Origin: Mesocentrotus franciscanus
Taxonomy: Eukaryota > Echinodermata > Echinoidea > Camarodonta > Strongylocentrotidae
Reading direction: 5' to 3'
Assembly: GCA_037976565.1 (NCBI GenBank)
Contig: CP137668.1
Coordinates: 20,994,251-21,058,250 of the forward strand
Length of the DNA stretch: 64,000 nt
The notes below the pieces were generated by a model. It ran no database searches. It had not been told where the DNA came from and worked only from the letters and a program-made list of their open reading frames with translations. A program made the translations under genes and the position numbers. Position 1 is the stretch's first letter; each line of letters opens with the position of its first letter. This document shows, piece by piece, positions 35,301 through 46,740 of the stretch.

Positions 35301-38300
35301 AAACAATAGTTTGACACTTTGACTAACACAAAATTTGACATACCAGTAGGAAATGTATACATGTACATGTACATGTCTTGCATAGTTGGGTTAAAAAAAA
35401 AATTGATTTGCTTACATGAACCGGTACTATGTACAGTATGTACTGTCTGTAGGGGATAATTTGACTTGTGCGACTTTGAGCGATGCAGAGTTACTGTACA
35501 TGTACATTGTAGATTCATAAGTGTGCCAGGCTGCTGTTTCTTGCCTGAATATCAACTGCTGGGTTTCTAAATTGTGTGAGTGAGCAAAATGTCAGAGTAA
35601 TTTTTTTAAACATTTTATTTTACTTGCATATAAAATTTTGTCATCAAATACATGTACATGGACATGCATATTTGACAGCACTTGACAAGACAAGATACAA
35701 AAGTACCTCACTGCCTGAAAAGGAGGTGGCAGGTGCCTGAATGTTGCCATTTTAACATTTTGATAAGGGCAGGAGGAAAAGGTTCGGTTGTAAAAATGTT
35801 AGAGATAAAAATGTTAGAGATAAAAATGCCAGCTTTAGGTATTATTATTATCATACTACATGTACCCCTTTAGTTCTAGGGTGTAACTGCCCTGGAAATA
35901 TTATTCCTGGTGGAATGTAATAAGGTCCTAGGTGTACAATGTAATTGTTCTTTGCAAGTCCAGTAGTAGTTAGTCTGCAAACACAGACTGTAATATGACA
36001 CTTACAGGCCTTACATTTCAATATTTTTAGGGCAAGGCCACTTTTCTGTAGGGCAGGCACGGGGCTACACTAGAATTATCGGTGCGAAAGCTTTCGTCCT
36101 TGAAGCCTAATTTGCATAAAGTAAACAACTTGTTTACGCTAAACCGCTACGAAAGAGTCTCAGCTAAACTGTAAAATCTAGCTTTAGAAACCACCAAATG
36201 AAATGATTAAAATGTCAAATTGAAGAAGAAGAGTTTTTCTAACTCATAAATATTGCAGTTAGTTGTCAAATTCTGTTTTTAAAAGGGAAAACTGTGCGAA
36301 ACGAAGCGCCATTTTTTTTGGTTTTTTTCTCTGAAAATATTGCAGTATTTTTCATATTGTCCATCATTGCCCAAGATCGAGACTCTCTGAAATGATAAAT
36401 CAAAGTATATTAAAGGTGATATTCATAGAAGAGCCCTAAATATGAAGATATTCATATCTACACAAAGCTTATAAGCCATACAATGAGCTTGGATGACATT
36501 CAAACAATATAACACTTCCGAAAAAGCGAAATTAGGGTGAAAACAATCACCCTATTCTCTGGGACAAATTTGCCCTATTGTCATCCGAAACGGCCTTTAG
36601 CTGTGACGTAGGAAAAGGGAGGCGTGTATGGCTAGTGTGCCACTTCCGGGTATCTAGTAGAACGCATGTAACATTATAAGGCTGAAAACACAGCTTCAAC
36701 TTATGTGTTATTTTACCCTTACTATAGAATAAATTATAATACAACATCGTTTGTAAGTTACTTCTCATTAATATTTCCATCTTGATATTCTAAGAAATGT
36801 ATTATTTGTGAAATAAAGACGTTGAAAAATGGGGGAAGAGAAGGTAAACTATGGCTGTGTCCCCGCGGCTTTGTTGTACAGCGAACCTGCATATATAATG
36901 GGGATTTGGGTGCCGGCGATTTTTACCACCATGTAGTTAATTCACTTTGACATATCAGTCGGAGACTTCTTCTCTTCCACTATGAAAAAAACTGTTAGTA
37001 TTGATTTAATCATTATTATGAATAAAATAAAATTCAAACAAATCGAAGAATATTTCATTTAGTCGATCGTATCATGGCTAGATTAGCTGGAAAAAATCGA
37101 GGCGATTCTGCTGTTGTTACGATTCATCTGCGAGTAGTGCGGCTCTTGGCAGCCGCATTACCTACATGGCTGATCGCTGATTGAGTCGCTGGCGGATTTA
37201 CATTACCTGCGCGCACATTAAAACACACGTAAACGTGACTTCACTGCACACCGCACACACACAGTACTGTACGCTTGCATTTCAGTCGCGATAGACGAAA
37301 CCCTTACGAAACCAAACCAAAACAAAACGGCGAAATACACTATTCTATGTAATTATAGTTATCGACAAATGAAAATGGAGAAGAAACATTATTCATTGTT
37401 ATGTCAAAGGAAATTCCACCTCGGAACATGATTCTACGAAAAGGTAATTTTGTTTTGAAACACAGCTAGGTTGATTTTTCATACTATCTCCGTGTACATA
37501 CAGCTCAGCTGGCAAGCTAAAGCCGGTGAAAAAGTTGAGTTGTAAACAGTTATTTTACGGATATTGTCACTTTTTCAATGCCAATAATGACATGAATATT
37601 GACATTAGGATATGTTTCAGGACGGGAGAGGACAACTGTATGCCAGATATTGACCATTCAGGCAATATTTCAATCGTTTGAGAGAGTGGAACTGACATCG
37701 ACTCTATGAACATTTGTGTATAGATCGCAGTTAGTCTCTATAGCTGCGTGAAGCATATCCCGGCTCTGATGTCACTCACAAAGCCACTTTCCCTTAGGCG
37801 ATTTCGTAGGTCAGGATAGAGTCAATTTAGTGAAATTTGATTTTCATAAAACACAAAACTGCACACGTTCATGGCATGTTAGCTGCATAAATTGCTTGAA
37901 TAACTCATTCAATTATATAATAAATTATTTTTATTTGATTTTATTTCCTATAAGTATCAACTTTAAAGCTCTCCTCCGAATATCTTTTCATGATTTTATG
38001 TCCCACGGTTATGTCTGGAAAAAATCGAAGGCAATGTCATCAACGAACCCAGGGCAAAACGTTTGCGGAAGCGTAGGACTAGTCCCATGTATAAGGGTTC
38101 GTGCTGGTGAATTGTAGTCACACGTACCGTAGATACGTGCATGACTGTTCGCTCTGGACTCGGGTGTGTGTGTGTATGAATCTCATGATCGGAGCATCGA
38201 CGGTTTGGTCTTTGTAATGATGCGAGTAAAACATGCTGATGTGTGGTCGAAATTTAGCAAAACAATGACTTATAAATAAATAAGTACCTTTACTAGCTGT

Positions 38301-41300
38301 GAAAATATGGTGGAGTTCTTTGCTGTAATTGTAACTTTACTAGATTCAGTAGCAGTATAGCCTGGCAGTAGCCACAGCGTAAACAGCATGCAGCGTAAAT
38401 ACAGCTGATCGATGACGCATTTTCCATATACGGTATGCACGCATAGCCGGTGAAGCAAACAGCGCATGCGTACACCTCCGATATAGTTGTAGTTTCCAGT
38501 CTTTTCATGAATCTTCCCCTAGTTTTGAAAGCAGTTTTACACAAAACTACTAACTGCCCAAACACGAAACTTCGCTGAGAGTGAGACTGGAGTTTAAAGT
38601 CTAGTATAATGTTAATTGTTTGCATATTCATATTGTCCCGGACTTATGTCTGGAAAAAAACGAAGCCTCTGTTCACAGACCTCTGAAACTGAAAAGTACC
38701 TATATCTTTATTAATACCAAATAGTTTTGAATGAAAATTTATTTGAACAATAATATTATCATTATGTTGGTACTCTAAAAAATTCACGATCTTTGGTGGT
38801 AAAATAACGGAGATACGCGAAGGTGCATTTTGGACGAATTTTGCTCCTCTCTCCGAACAGGGCCTCGATAGCCGTTACGAATTCAAAAGCTTTTACGACT
38901 TTTCAGGGTTTTAATTGTACCCTGGCCCCGCACCTGGGCACATTCCTATATTACAGCACAAATAGGAAGAATTGAAAGGGCAAAAAAAATCTCCAAGGCC
39001 AATGAGAGGGGCATTGAGGCCAATCAAAAGGGCATCCAAGGCCATGGCCTTGGTGGCCTTGGATTAATTTAAGCCCTGCACTTAACCACAATTCGTAAAA
39101 CCTTGAACAGAGCCTAGATATGTCAGTTTCTGGCTGTGTCCAGAACAGCAAAAATACAGAGCCTTTTGTAGTCCCATAGTGCAGACACTGTAACACACAA
39201 CAACTGACAAGGGATTGTGCCTGCAAACTACTACTCTTTTCACACTTGTTTTGCTTAACCCCTGTTTTGCTTAACCCCGTACTTTGCTTAGCCCCGTACT
39301 TTGCTTAGCCCTGTACTATCCTTAACCCCAGACTAACTTTTTTGGCTTTTCTCACTGCAATTCGTTAGCCTCGTACTAGCTGCATAGCGTGAATATTCAT
39401 TAATTCGCTCCATTGCGTAGTCCCGGACTATTTTTCGTTTCTGTTCTCATTCATTTGCTTGGCACCGCAATTGCGGAGTTAGCACCACAATTGCGGGGTT
39501 AGCCCTGCTCTTTTGCAGGGCCAGCTAAATACATTTCTGAACAGAAAGTGGAATAAGCTTAACCCCGGACTATAGGTGGGACTATAGGTGGGGCTAAGAC
39601 CCCCCTTTAGCCCCATCTATAGTACAGGGTTAAGCAAAATTTTGCCAGTGTGAAAACAGTATACATGTACATATACATGTACATGTAGGTAGTAGTTACC
39701 TTTGGGGGTGATTGTCAAGGGGTAGTTGCGGGGGTGTAATTGTCCAGGTGGTAGTTGTCCAGATACCGCTGCGGTCTTATACATGATGTACATGTACCTG
39801 TATATAACATGTATCAACAACAGGCCTACATGAATTCAGAATTAAGTTGAAACTATCGAGTCCGGGAGAAAAATGACTGATTTTCTAAAGTTGTATGGGA
39901 GAACTTTTGATTCATGAATTTTCAACTTTTCACAACTTTTTCTGATAGTAATTTCGAGAAGGACAAGTTTTTAATTCCCACCCCCCCCCCCAATACAATA
40001 CACTTGAAGACACTATATAAAAATTGGTGTCAAAGTTGGGCCAGTTCACCGCGCCACAACCAGACTTCAGTAAAAAACCAAGCACAATATACCCTATGGG
40101 CAGATACCCTATTTTACCATCTTCGACTAAAAGAAAAGTTGGCAGAAGTAAAAATTCCCCTGAAAAGATAAGAGCTGGTAATTGCCTTTAGGTACTGGGT
40201 GTATGTGGAATTATATTGACCGTTTGCAACACGTTTGGGGTGCGTTTAAGCGATTTTTAAAGCTAGAATCACAAATCAAAACGCCGTTACAAAACATGGT
40301 TACTGCAGGAGATCGTTCAAGCGTTTTTCCATCAAAGCTGATTCTCGCACATTTCAAGCCCAGCCACTGTGCATCACACTGGTGACACTGCGCAGTTTGA
40401 CCCAGGAAGTATAGGTCAACTTCGGCGCGCGCTCTCTGAATTTGTTTACGGTTGACTGTCGGCCAAACTGGAAGCAGGCCACGATATTAACTCATAGAAT
40501 CATGCTTGAGATCTCCGTTGCGTTCAAGCGATTTTTAACGACCGTGATTCTGCAGAATCATGTTACAAAACGCATTTTTTTCAGCGTTTCATGTTTGCGT
40601 TGTGAAACACGTTTATTTTTATGACTGACGAAAAATCGCTTGAAATCGCTTGAACGCAAATGTGTTTTAAAGCACCACTGCACTACTTATAGCTACTGTA
40701 CTTGCGCCCTCTATATAGCAAAACAATTCCTAAGCGGTGACCGTTGGTCCCCCATGGTCCCCTTTTTCTTATCTTAATTGAGAGCTGATTTGATGAGATA
40801 ACCACCTGTCAGTGACCATGCAGGAAGCTCTAATCCCTCCTGGCGAAACTAGTGCAGATAGGCTTTAAACTAAACGTCTTTGAAAACCGCGTTTCTAGGG
40901 TGAAAAAGTGTCGCTTGATCACACCCTAAGAAAATTATTATTAGAAAATAGTCTGATTTTCAGACCCTTGTACTGTATGTGGTCCTATGTTTTGTGCTGC
41001 ACAAAGATTCAATCAGTTTAATTTTGGCCATTACAAGAAGTGGGTTATTGGTGTGTACAAATGCTCATGTAACCTTTACAGCTCATTTTATGTACAGTAT
41101 GTTACTACCAAAAGAAAAAAAGAAGTCAGTCAGTCACTCAATAGTGTCTGACAGTGAAGTCTAGAAAGTAAAACAGGTTTCCTTGCATAATTTGAATACC
41201 AGGACACTGCTAACGTTTAAATTTCACAGATACATGTACAGTACAATGTGAAGGACATATGTACAAAATTCTACAGAATTTGATGTTGGCTGCAAAAGGG

Positions 41301-43397
41301 ATACACTACATGTACCTTAAAGTGCCTTGTCACAAATTATTTCACTCACCTGTGAAGAAAAATTGTATTTCAATACTCAGAATGTGAATTGCATTAGGGC
41401 TGTGCATAACCGTGTAATGAGGTACTCGAGTACACTCCTAGGCTTACAGGCGAGTACTCGAATACTCGGACGCCATGTTTTCTTTTTTGAATTTTTTTGA
41501 TTTTTTTTGTTTTTTGTTGTTGTTGCCAACACCATACTACGAACAGTACGAAGGTTCGTCTCTGAAAACCCACGCGATTTTACTTCAAGTTGCTGTTGAA
41601 AGCGCCTATTTGTGCTTTTGAATTTTTGACAAATAATTGAAACAATGTTATTTTTTAAACTAAAGATGACAGACAAATATTCCTCCGAGTCCAAACAGAA
41701 ATCCGGAGATTTGGTCCCAGTTTCTGAGTGGTGAGTTGACAGTGACACCCTGTGTATGATTGAGCTGGGAAACATTTTTACCCATGCCAGTGCTCTTCTG
41801 GCACGGGTGACCGTCGGCCTGGACAGTGCCAGGTGATCGGGAGAAAAAAAAGAAAAAAAAAATGGCGGCCGAGTATTCGAGTACGAGAAATCGTACTCGA
41901 ACAGTGCGAGTATTCGAGTATTCGACTACTCGTCGCAGCCTTAACATGTACTGTACATGTATGTCTTGTTATACAGTTCTTGAATCTGTTTAAGTTACAT
42001 GTACATGTACTTTGTGCAATTCTTGTATGAAACTGCCTAAACTTTCGTCATCCTTTTCATTATTTGTTACAATGACATTCACTGTTCACACAACAGTGCT
42101 TTAAGACTGAAGTCATTATAAACTACAGGTACTGGTACATTTTTACAGGAATTCTGGATGGCTCAATAGAGTGGTGAAGTGTGACGTCATCAAAAATCTA
42201 TTTTTGGAATTTTTCAATTTTTTCTTCATTTTCCGAAAGACCACCAAAAATAATGTCCAAATGTCGAAAACCAATTGAATAGGTTAAGTATTGGCTGAGA
42301 TATGACCATCTGAATAAAAAGATTGCCTATGGGAACTCAGTGTTATATTGCTCTGGCTCCTATAACACTGAGTTCCCATAGGCAATCTTTTTATTCAGAT
42401 GGTCATATCTCAGCCAATACTTAACCTATTCAATTGGTTTTCGACATTTGGACATTATTTTTGATGCTCTTTCGGAAAATGAAGAAAAAATTGAGAAATT
42501 CCCAAAATAGATTTTTATGACGTCACAGCTTCGGTACTCTATCAGGGAGATAAAAGGAACCTTTAAAGGGATCGTTTAACAGTGTTAAATCTGAGATACA
42601 CGGCCCTACATGTTATTAGTGTCTGTGATATGGTGTAATAATGAAGCCCTAAAAAAATTGCGCTTCAAAATGATCAAGAAGTGCCTCAAAAAGTAAAAAT
42701 CTTTGATTGACCGGTTTTACCATACTCGTTTTCCCTAATAGACTATAGTGTTATGAAAACCGTCAGGCGAACGGTTTTCAAAATTTGTAATTCCAATCAT
42801 AAATATCTTGATAATCAGACAGGCGATCAGCTTGTAAAAGTCATGGGGTTCCTGACTGACCTAAAGGTTTATGATTATCATTGCATCATGAGCTAAATCC
42901 AGAATTTTGTTTCAGAATCTGAGACAAAGTTACCGGATCCCTTTAAACATGGTGACTGTTGCTTGTGGACATATTCTGCAGATACTGTTTGATATAAAAC
43001 TTATGTAGCTTCCTCATAATCATTCCAAAAAAAAACATGGAAAGACTTCTCTTCTCCACATACCCTGAACATCCACAGCGACTGACAGATGACAATGCTT
43101 TTTAATCATATTCACCCAGCCTCTGGAATCAAGTGCCTTGGAACATCCACACCCACACCTGACACCTTTAAGGAGCACTTGAAGATACTATTTATTTAAC
43201 TGATTTTCCCACCTTTATACCATGTAAAGCGCTGTAAAACCAATTGTGTGAGAGCGCTTTAAAAATGAACATATTATTATTACATGTCTTAGAGAAATAG
43301 AGAAATGTAACTAATTTGTCTTACTCTGTTTGTAATTTGTATGCAGGATCCAAAAGGAACTTGCTGAGATAACCCTTGATCCACCACCTAATTGCAG
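32165..43397 (+). CDS. Ubiquitin-conjugating enzyme E2 of the UBE2E class, first two coding exons (gene continues beyond the window)
   Basis: Two exons join across a phase-2 junction: ...LSSSAKR from exon 1 and [17 protein letters not shown] from exon 2. The string [20 protein letters not shown] is diagnostic of the UBE2E1/E2/E3 family (class III E2s with an N-terminal extension ahead of the UBC fold). Established: these enzymes accept ubiquitin from E1 on an active-site cysteine and pass it to substrates with RING E3 ligases; vertebrate members shuttle to the nucleus. The catalytic HCN...C region and most of the roughly 150-residue UBC domain are not in the window; no sequence resembling the expected next exon ([20 protein letters not shown]) was found before 64000. 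Invertebrates usually have one such gene, so choosing E1, E2 or E3 is not meaningful. Intron 1 is 10,958 bp and intron 2 exceeds 20.6 kb. Confidence 0.93.
33620..33748. repeat. Near-perfect 129-bp palindrome (MITE-like)
   Basis: The arms 33620-33676 and 33692-33748 contain CACAAAGGAGGTTTGT and AACCTAGGTTTATGTGCGTC with about two mismatches; the loop is about 15 bp. It would form a long hairpin in RNA or single-stranded DNA. Confidence 0.92.
36005..39078. mobile_element. Small CAGGCCTTA-family element split by a 2880-bp insertion
   Basis: The outer parts 36005-36055 and 38936-39078 together equal the intact copy at 51823-52012. A 6-bp target duplication CACTTA flanks it (35999-36004 and 39079-39084). 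Ends CAGGCCTTA and TTTAAGCCCTG are imperfect inverted repeats. The intact copy has its own 6-bp duplication. Confidence 0.9.
36056..38935. mobile_element. 2880-bp inserted DNA element, non-coding
   Basis: It starts GGCACGGGGCTACAC and ends GGCCCCGCACCT (inverted, imperfect), and is flanked by GGGCA at 36051-36055 and 38936-38940. The uninterrupted site is seen in the copy at about 51870. Inside, TCTGGAAAAAA(T/A)CGAAG-like segments recur near 37086, 38014 and 38645. No protein with recognisable domains was seen, so it is non-autonomous or decayed. Confidence 0.85.
39237..39657. mobile_element. MITE with TTTTCACAC ends
   Basis: The left end TTTTCACACTTGTTTTGCTT and the right end (complement TTTTCACACTGGCAAAATTT) share the tip and a nearby TTGCTTAACCCC. 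Several TTGCTTA(A/G)CCCCGTACT units repeat at 39252-39330. Confidence 0.8.
40200..40700. repeat. Probable TIR element remnant with GCGTT(T/C)AAGCGATTTTT motifs
   Basis: GCGTTTAAGCGATTTTTAA near 40242 and GCGTTCAAGCGATTTTTAAC near 40521 are direct copies; the inverse CGCTTGAACGCAA lies near 40650. Ends are not resolved. Confidence 0.5.
41395..41943. mobile_element. hAT-like MITE, TAGGGCTGTGC/TAAGGCTGCGA family (copy A, inverted)
   Basis: It starts TAGGGCTGTGCATAACCGTG and ends CGAGTA...CGTCGCAGCCTTA. It is the same element as 47562-48103 and 59644-60178, in the opposite orientation. The flanks here (AATTGCAT and ACATGTAC) do not match, so the target duplication is lost or the copy is rearranged. 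Dense GAGTACTCGAATACTCG palindromic motifs lie near both ends. Confidence 0.85.
42166..42542. mobile_element. Foldback MITE, about 180-bp arms
   Basis: ATAGAGT at 42166 and its inverse at 42536-42542 bound a nearly perfect palindrome centred near 42352. The arms include GTGACGTCAT, GAAAACCAATTGAATAGG and TGCCTATGGGAACTCAGTGT; the loop is about 15 bp. Confidence 0.93.
43100..43285 (+). pseudogene. LINE 3' terminal remnant (reverse transcriptase C-terminus and tail)
   Basis: Two frames offset by a frameshift read SLWNQVPWNIHTHT and then PDTFKEHLKILFI before a stop. This fits the usual LW(N/D)xLP...FKxxLKxxLF end of CR1/L2-like LINE proteins. It is followed by AAAGCGCTG, GAGCGCTTTAAAAATG and an ATTATTATT tail, like the SINE at 18335-18675. 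The element is truncated at its 5' end. Confidence 0.65.
43347..43397 (+). CDS. UBE2E-type E2, coding exon 2 (51 bp microexon)
   Basis: The acceptor is TTTGTATGCAG and the donor GTAAGT. Its 51 bases complete the split arginine, encode [16 protein letters not shown], and leave two bases (AG) of a serine codon. This is the first helix of the UBC fold and the start of the following strand. Identity to vertebrate UBE2E is complete over these 16 residues. Confidence 0.95.
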
Positions 43398-44021
43398 GTA
43401 AGTTACATTTTATTTTTCAAACTCGGAGAACCTAGAGTTGATGTAGAATACTTCTTAAGTTGTTGAATCATGTTTTAAAAAAAAAAAGCAGTTGAATTTG
43501 CATAATATGCACATATATGTAAGCTACATGTATATAGTCTTATTAGGAAAATCATATTTGTCGCTATAATTTGCATTGAAGTAGTACATTTAAATTGTTT
43601 TAGTGCTGTAAATGATGTTGGCATTGTCACTGAACATGATGAATACAATTTAAGATTGGTTAACGCAGTATATTATGCATACCGGTAATATGCAATATGC
43701 AATATTTGCCATGTAAATCAGATAATTATTCACTATATTTCACTATGTTTGCCGAGTGCTGACCTAGAAAATATATTTTTCAGCACTTAAATTGTGGTAA
43801 GAGTGAACATGGATGCAATTTACCGGTAAGATGAAATTAAGAATTTTGATAATTTTATGGTGGAAGCTAATTTACCTATTACCGGTATGTAAAATATAGC
43901 AATTTCAAAATGTATCTTATCAATTCAATCTCAATGATTGAACGCGTTTTTATTCAAAGAAACATAGTTGCAATAGCATTTTATAGCGAAAATAACGAAA
44001 AACGTTTAAACCGCCAAAATA

Positions 44022-44078
44022 TGTTTTTTCACCTAAAAATATGTTTTTTTCACCTAAAAATATGTTTTTTTCAAGCTG
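44022..44078. repeat. Three tandem ~21-bp units
   Basis: AAATATGTTTTTTTCACCTA is repeated three times with minor length change in the T run. Confidence 0.85.
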
Positions 44079-44099
44079 AATAATATCTATTTTGAAAGT

Positions 44100-46740
44100 G
44101 ACAGGTTGGCAACTCTGTGTTCAGTGACATTGGCAACATCAATTATAACACTTTAATTGATTCAACTGGGATCATAGGTGGCAAATTATGATAAAAATAT
44201 GAATTTCATAATATTTTTGTTGGAAACTCATTTGCATATTTTGTAAATCTACACCAAAATATTGATTTTAAAATGTGGTCACCTTGTTCACTGACCTCGA
44301 AAACATTGGATTGAACACTTGATTTGTTCAAACTGGTTATTTACAATGATATTAAGATAAAAATATGAACCTTAATTTCTTTATTGTTGAAGGTTAATTG
44401 CACATTATGCCAATTATATATTTCGTGTGTGTACATGTAAATGTGTCCATTTTTTTCATTGCCCTTGAAAACATTGCATTGAACATTTTATTTGTTTCAA
44501 TTGGGTACTTAAATGCAATGCAAATGTATAGGGAAATTATGAATTTTAATTTCTTTATGACGGTTGCTTACTTGTAGGTCTGAGTCGGTACGGTCGGTCA
44601 CACCGGGTCCCGACCATTGCCGTCGGGTCCCAGTTTCGTTTTTTGGAAACCGCATCCCGAAAAAAATAATGAAATATATAAGAAATTGCAGTATTGCACA
44701 CCACAAAAATTCATCCACCTTAAAATTCTTGCGTATTTAATTTTTACCAATTTGTATTTCATATTCTAGCTCATCCTAAATAGATATGAACTGCGGATAT
44801 AAATATGGGTTGCAAAGCAGTTTGCTGTTCGCGGCATGGGGTTGTTGTTGCCAGCACAGCTAGCGAGCAATTAAGCTAGCCACTGGCCAGGTGTCTACAG
44901 TCTATAGTCTCGGCAGGATGAATAAATCAAGTTAGGTATAAAAACATTAGTGTTAGAATAATAAAACGGCTTTCTAAAAAATTCTTCTTTACAACAAGGT
45001 GTATCTTGGTACGATCTACAAGCCTATAGATTTTGCTGATGCTGCCTCCAGTGTTCCGTCTTTTATAGGGTCAAAGGTCATATTTTGATAGATATCTTGT
45101 GTGCACTCTAGTGTGTGGTCTACATGTAACTACATCATTTCTTAACAGATTTCTTTCAAATTGAGTATGGAAGTGTATGTTGGTAAAATCTACGCACCTG
45201 TAGTTTTTGGTGATGCTGCCATGAGTGTCCCGTGTTTAATAGGGTCAAAGGTCATATTTTGGTGGGTGTCTAGTGTGCGCTGTGCAGCTAAGTCATATTT
45301 CATGACGGATTTCTTTCAAATGTTGTATGGAGGTGTGTCTTGGTACAATGTACACATCTTTAGTGTTTGGTGATGCTGCCACCTGTGTTCTGTCTGTTAT
45401 AGGGTTAAAGGTTGTATTTTGGTGGCTGTCTTTTGTGTGCTCTAACTGCCACATTTCTTAAAAGATATCTTTCAAATTTTCTACAGAGATGCATTATACT
45501 CTAATCTACACACATATTGGTTTGGTGATGCTGCTCTTATCCTAGTCTTGACAATAGTCCGGGCCACTATTGGCAATCTCTACATCATCCTTTTGTTTCA
45601 GGGAGGGGAGAGGGGATCTTTGTCCCTCCTTCGAACATTAGGATGACACAAAATCGCTGCCACTGCCGGGGGATACATTCGCATTGCGCAGCAATACAGA
45701 TTGCGATATTTCTAGTTTTTAGTAGTTTGTTGTCTTTCCAATTGTGCTCTTGTAGTTTTTAATGATTTCTTAATTCGATCACGTATTTGTTTGGGTTCAT
45801 TTCGGCACGCATTTATACAGCTAATGAAGTGTATTGCACATTCCTTCCGTGAATAGTCTGAACTTGCCTTGCAACAGCTATCAGTATCTGAACTTGTTGT
45901 GATTACTAAGTAATTATCAACTTTTAAAAGAAGCATGCGGTGTTTGAAATAAGAGAAAAATATTTATTTGTCTTTAAACAATTATTCGATCGTTATGTTG
46001 TAAAAGAAGAATTTTTTAGAAAGCCGTTTTATTATTCTTAGAACGTTAATGTTTTGTTAACCTGATTTAGTCATTCTGCATGAATCAAAATGGCGGCTCG
46101 AATGTTCTCTTTCTATTTTTGCCGCAGTTTATTTATTTTTAGAGGCATGATAATGGCACTAAACATCGCCAAACATGGATGAAAATAATGTCAAATGGGA
46201 TAATATATACTGATCTGAGCCGAGGTACGCATGTGTTGATGTATTTGATTGATAAAAAAGGTCACTTTAAAGGGGCATACTGATGAAATGCGCTATTTAA
46301 AGAGGCAAGTGACAGATCCTGCTAGCTGATGTCGGGAGACCAGGACCCGGATCATAAAATTACCGACATGACTCAGGCCTACTTACTTGCATATTATGCA
46401 AATTGGGTTCACAAATTGGACATCAAAATGTGTCTACCACATTCAGTAACATTTAGAACATAATGTGATTGTGGGGCATTTGAATAATTATATGCAAACT
46501 TATGAAAAATATGAATTTCTTTTCATATTATATAAATTATAGTTATGGAAGAACCTTTAAATGTTGTCATTGTGTTCGCTGACCTTGTTAACATCACGTT
46601 AAGCTCTACAACCATTTAAATTTTGTACTTACATGTACATGTAAATGCAAATTTATAGCAAAAATATAAATTTTCTAATAAGATATTTGCTAATCTTCAT
46701 ATCATGCAAATTAAACTGCTTTCCACTACTTAGATTTTTC
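44100..46740. repeat. Degenerate ~168-bp tandem array interrupted by a hAT-like element
   Basis: Units share GAAAACATTG(G/C)ATTGAAC (44299, 44467) and ATATGAA(T/C)(T/C)T...TTTCTTTAT. Relatives continue after the insertion (46390-46640: CAGTAACATTTAGAAC, CTGACCTTGTTAACATC). Strongly diverged, so the array is old. Confidence 0.6.
44575..46381. mobile_element. hAT-like element, 1807 bp, with 8-bp target duplication CTTACTTG
   Basis: TAGGTCTGAGTC at the left and GACTCAGGCCTA at the right are inverted. Exact CTTACTTG copies flank it (44567-44574 and 46382-46389), the 8-bp size being typical of hAT transposons. The interior has about four diverged ~160-bp units (GGTGATGCTGCC, AGGGTCAAAGGTCAT near 45010-45560) and the 50-bp shared end at 45668. 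No transposase frame is visible. Confidence 0.9.

Larger units (their letters stand above)
32389..43346. other. UBE2E intron 1, repeat-rich
   Basis: 11 kb without a recognised exon. Elements with visible ends are listed separately. The open frame at 34480-34893 (137 codons) has no recognisable domain and lies in repeat-like sequence flanked by an inverted GTTGGGCAC pair (about 34118 and 34963), so I do not call it a gene. Confidence 0.6.

Noticed and set aside
41395..41943. 8-bp target duplication for hAT-like copy A
   Set aside because: Flanks AATTGCAT and ACATGTAC do not match, unlike copies B and C.
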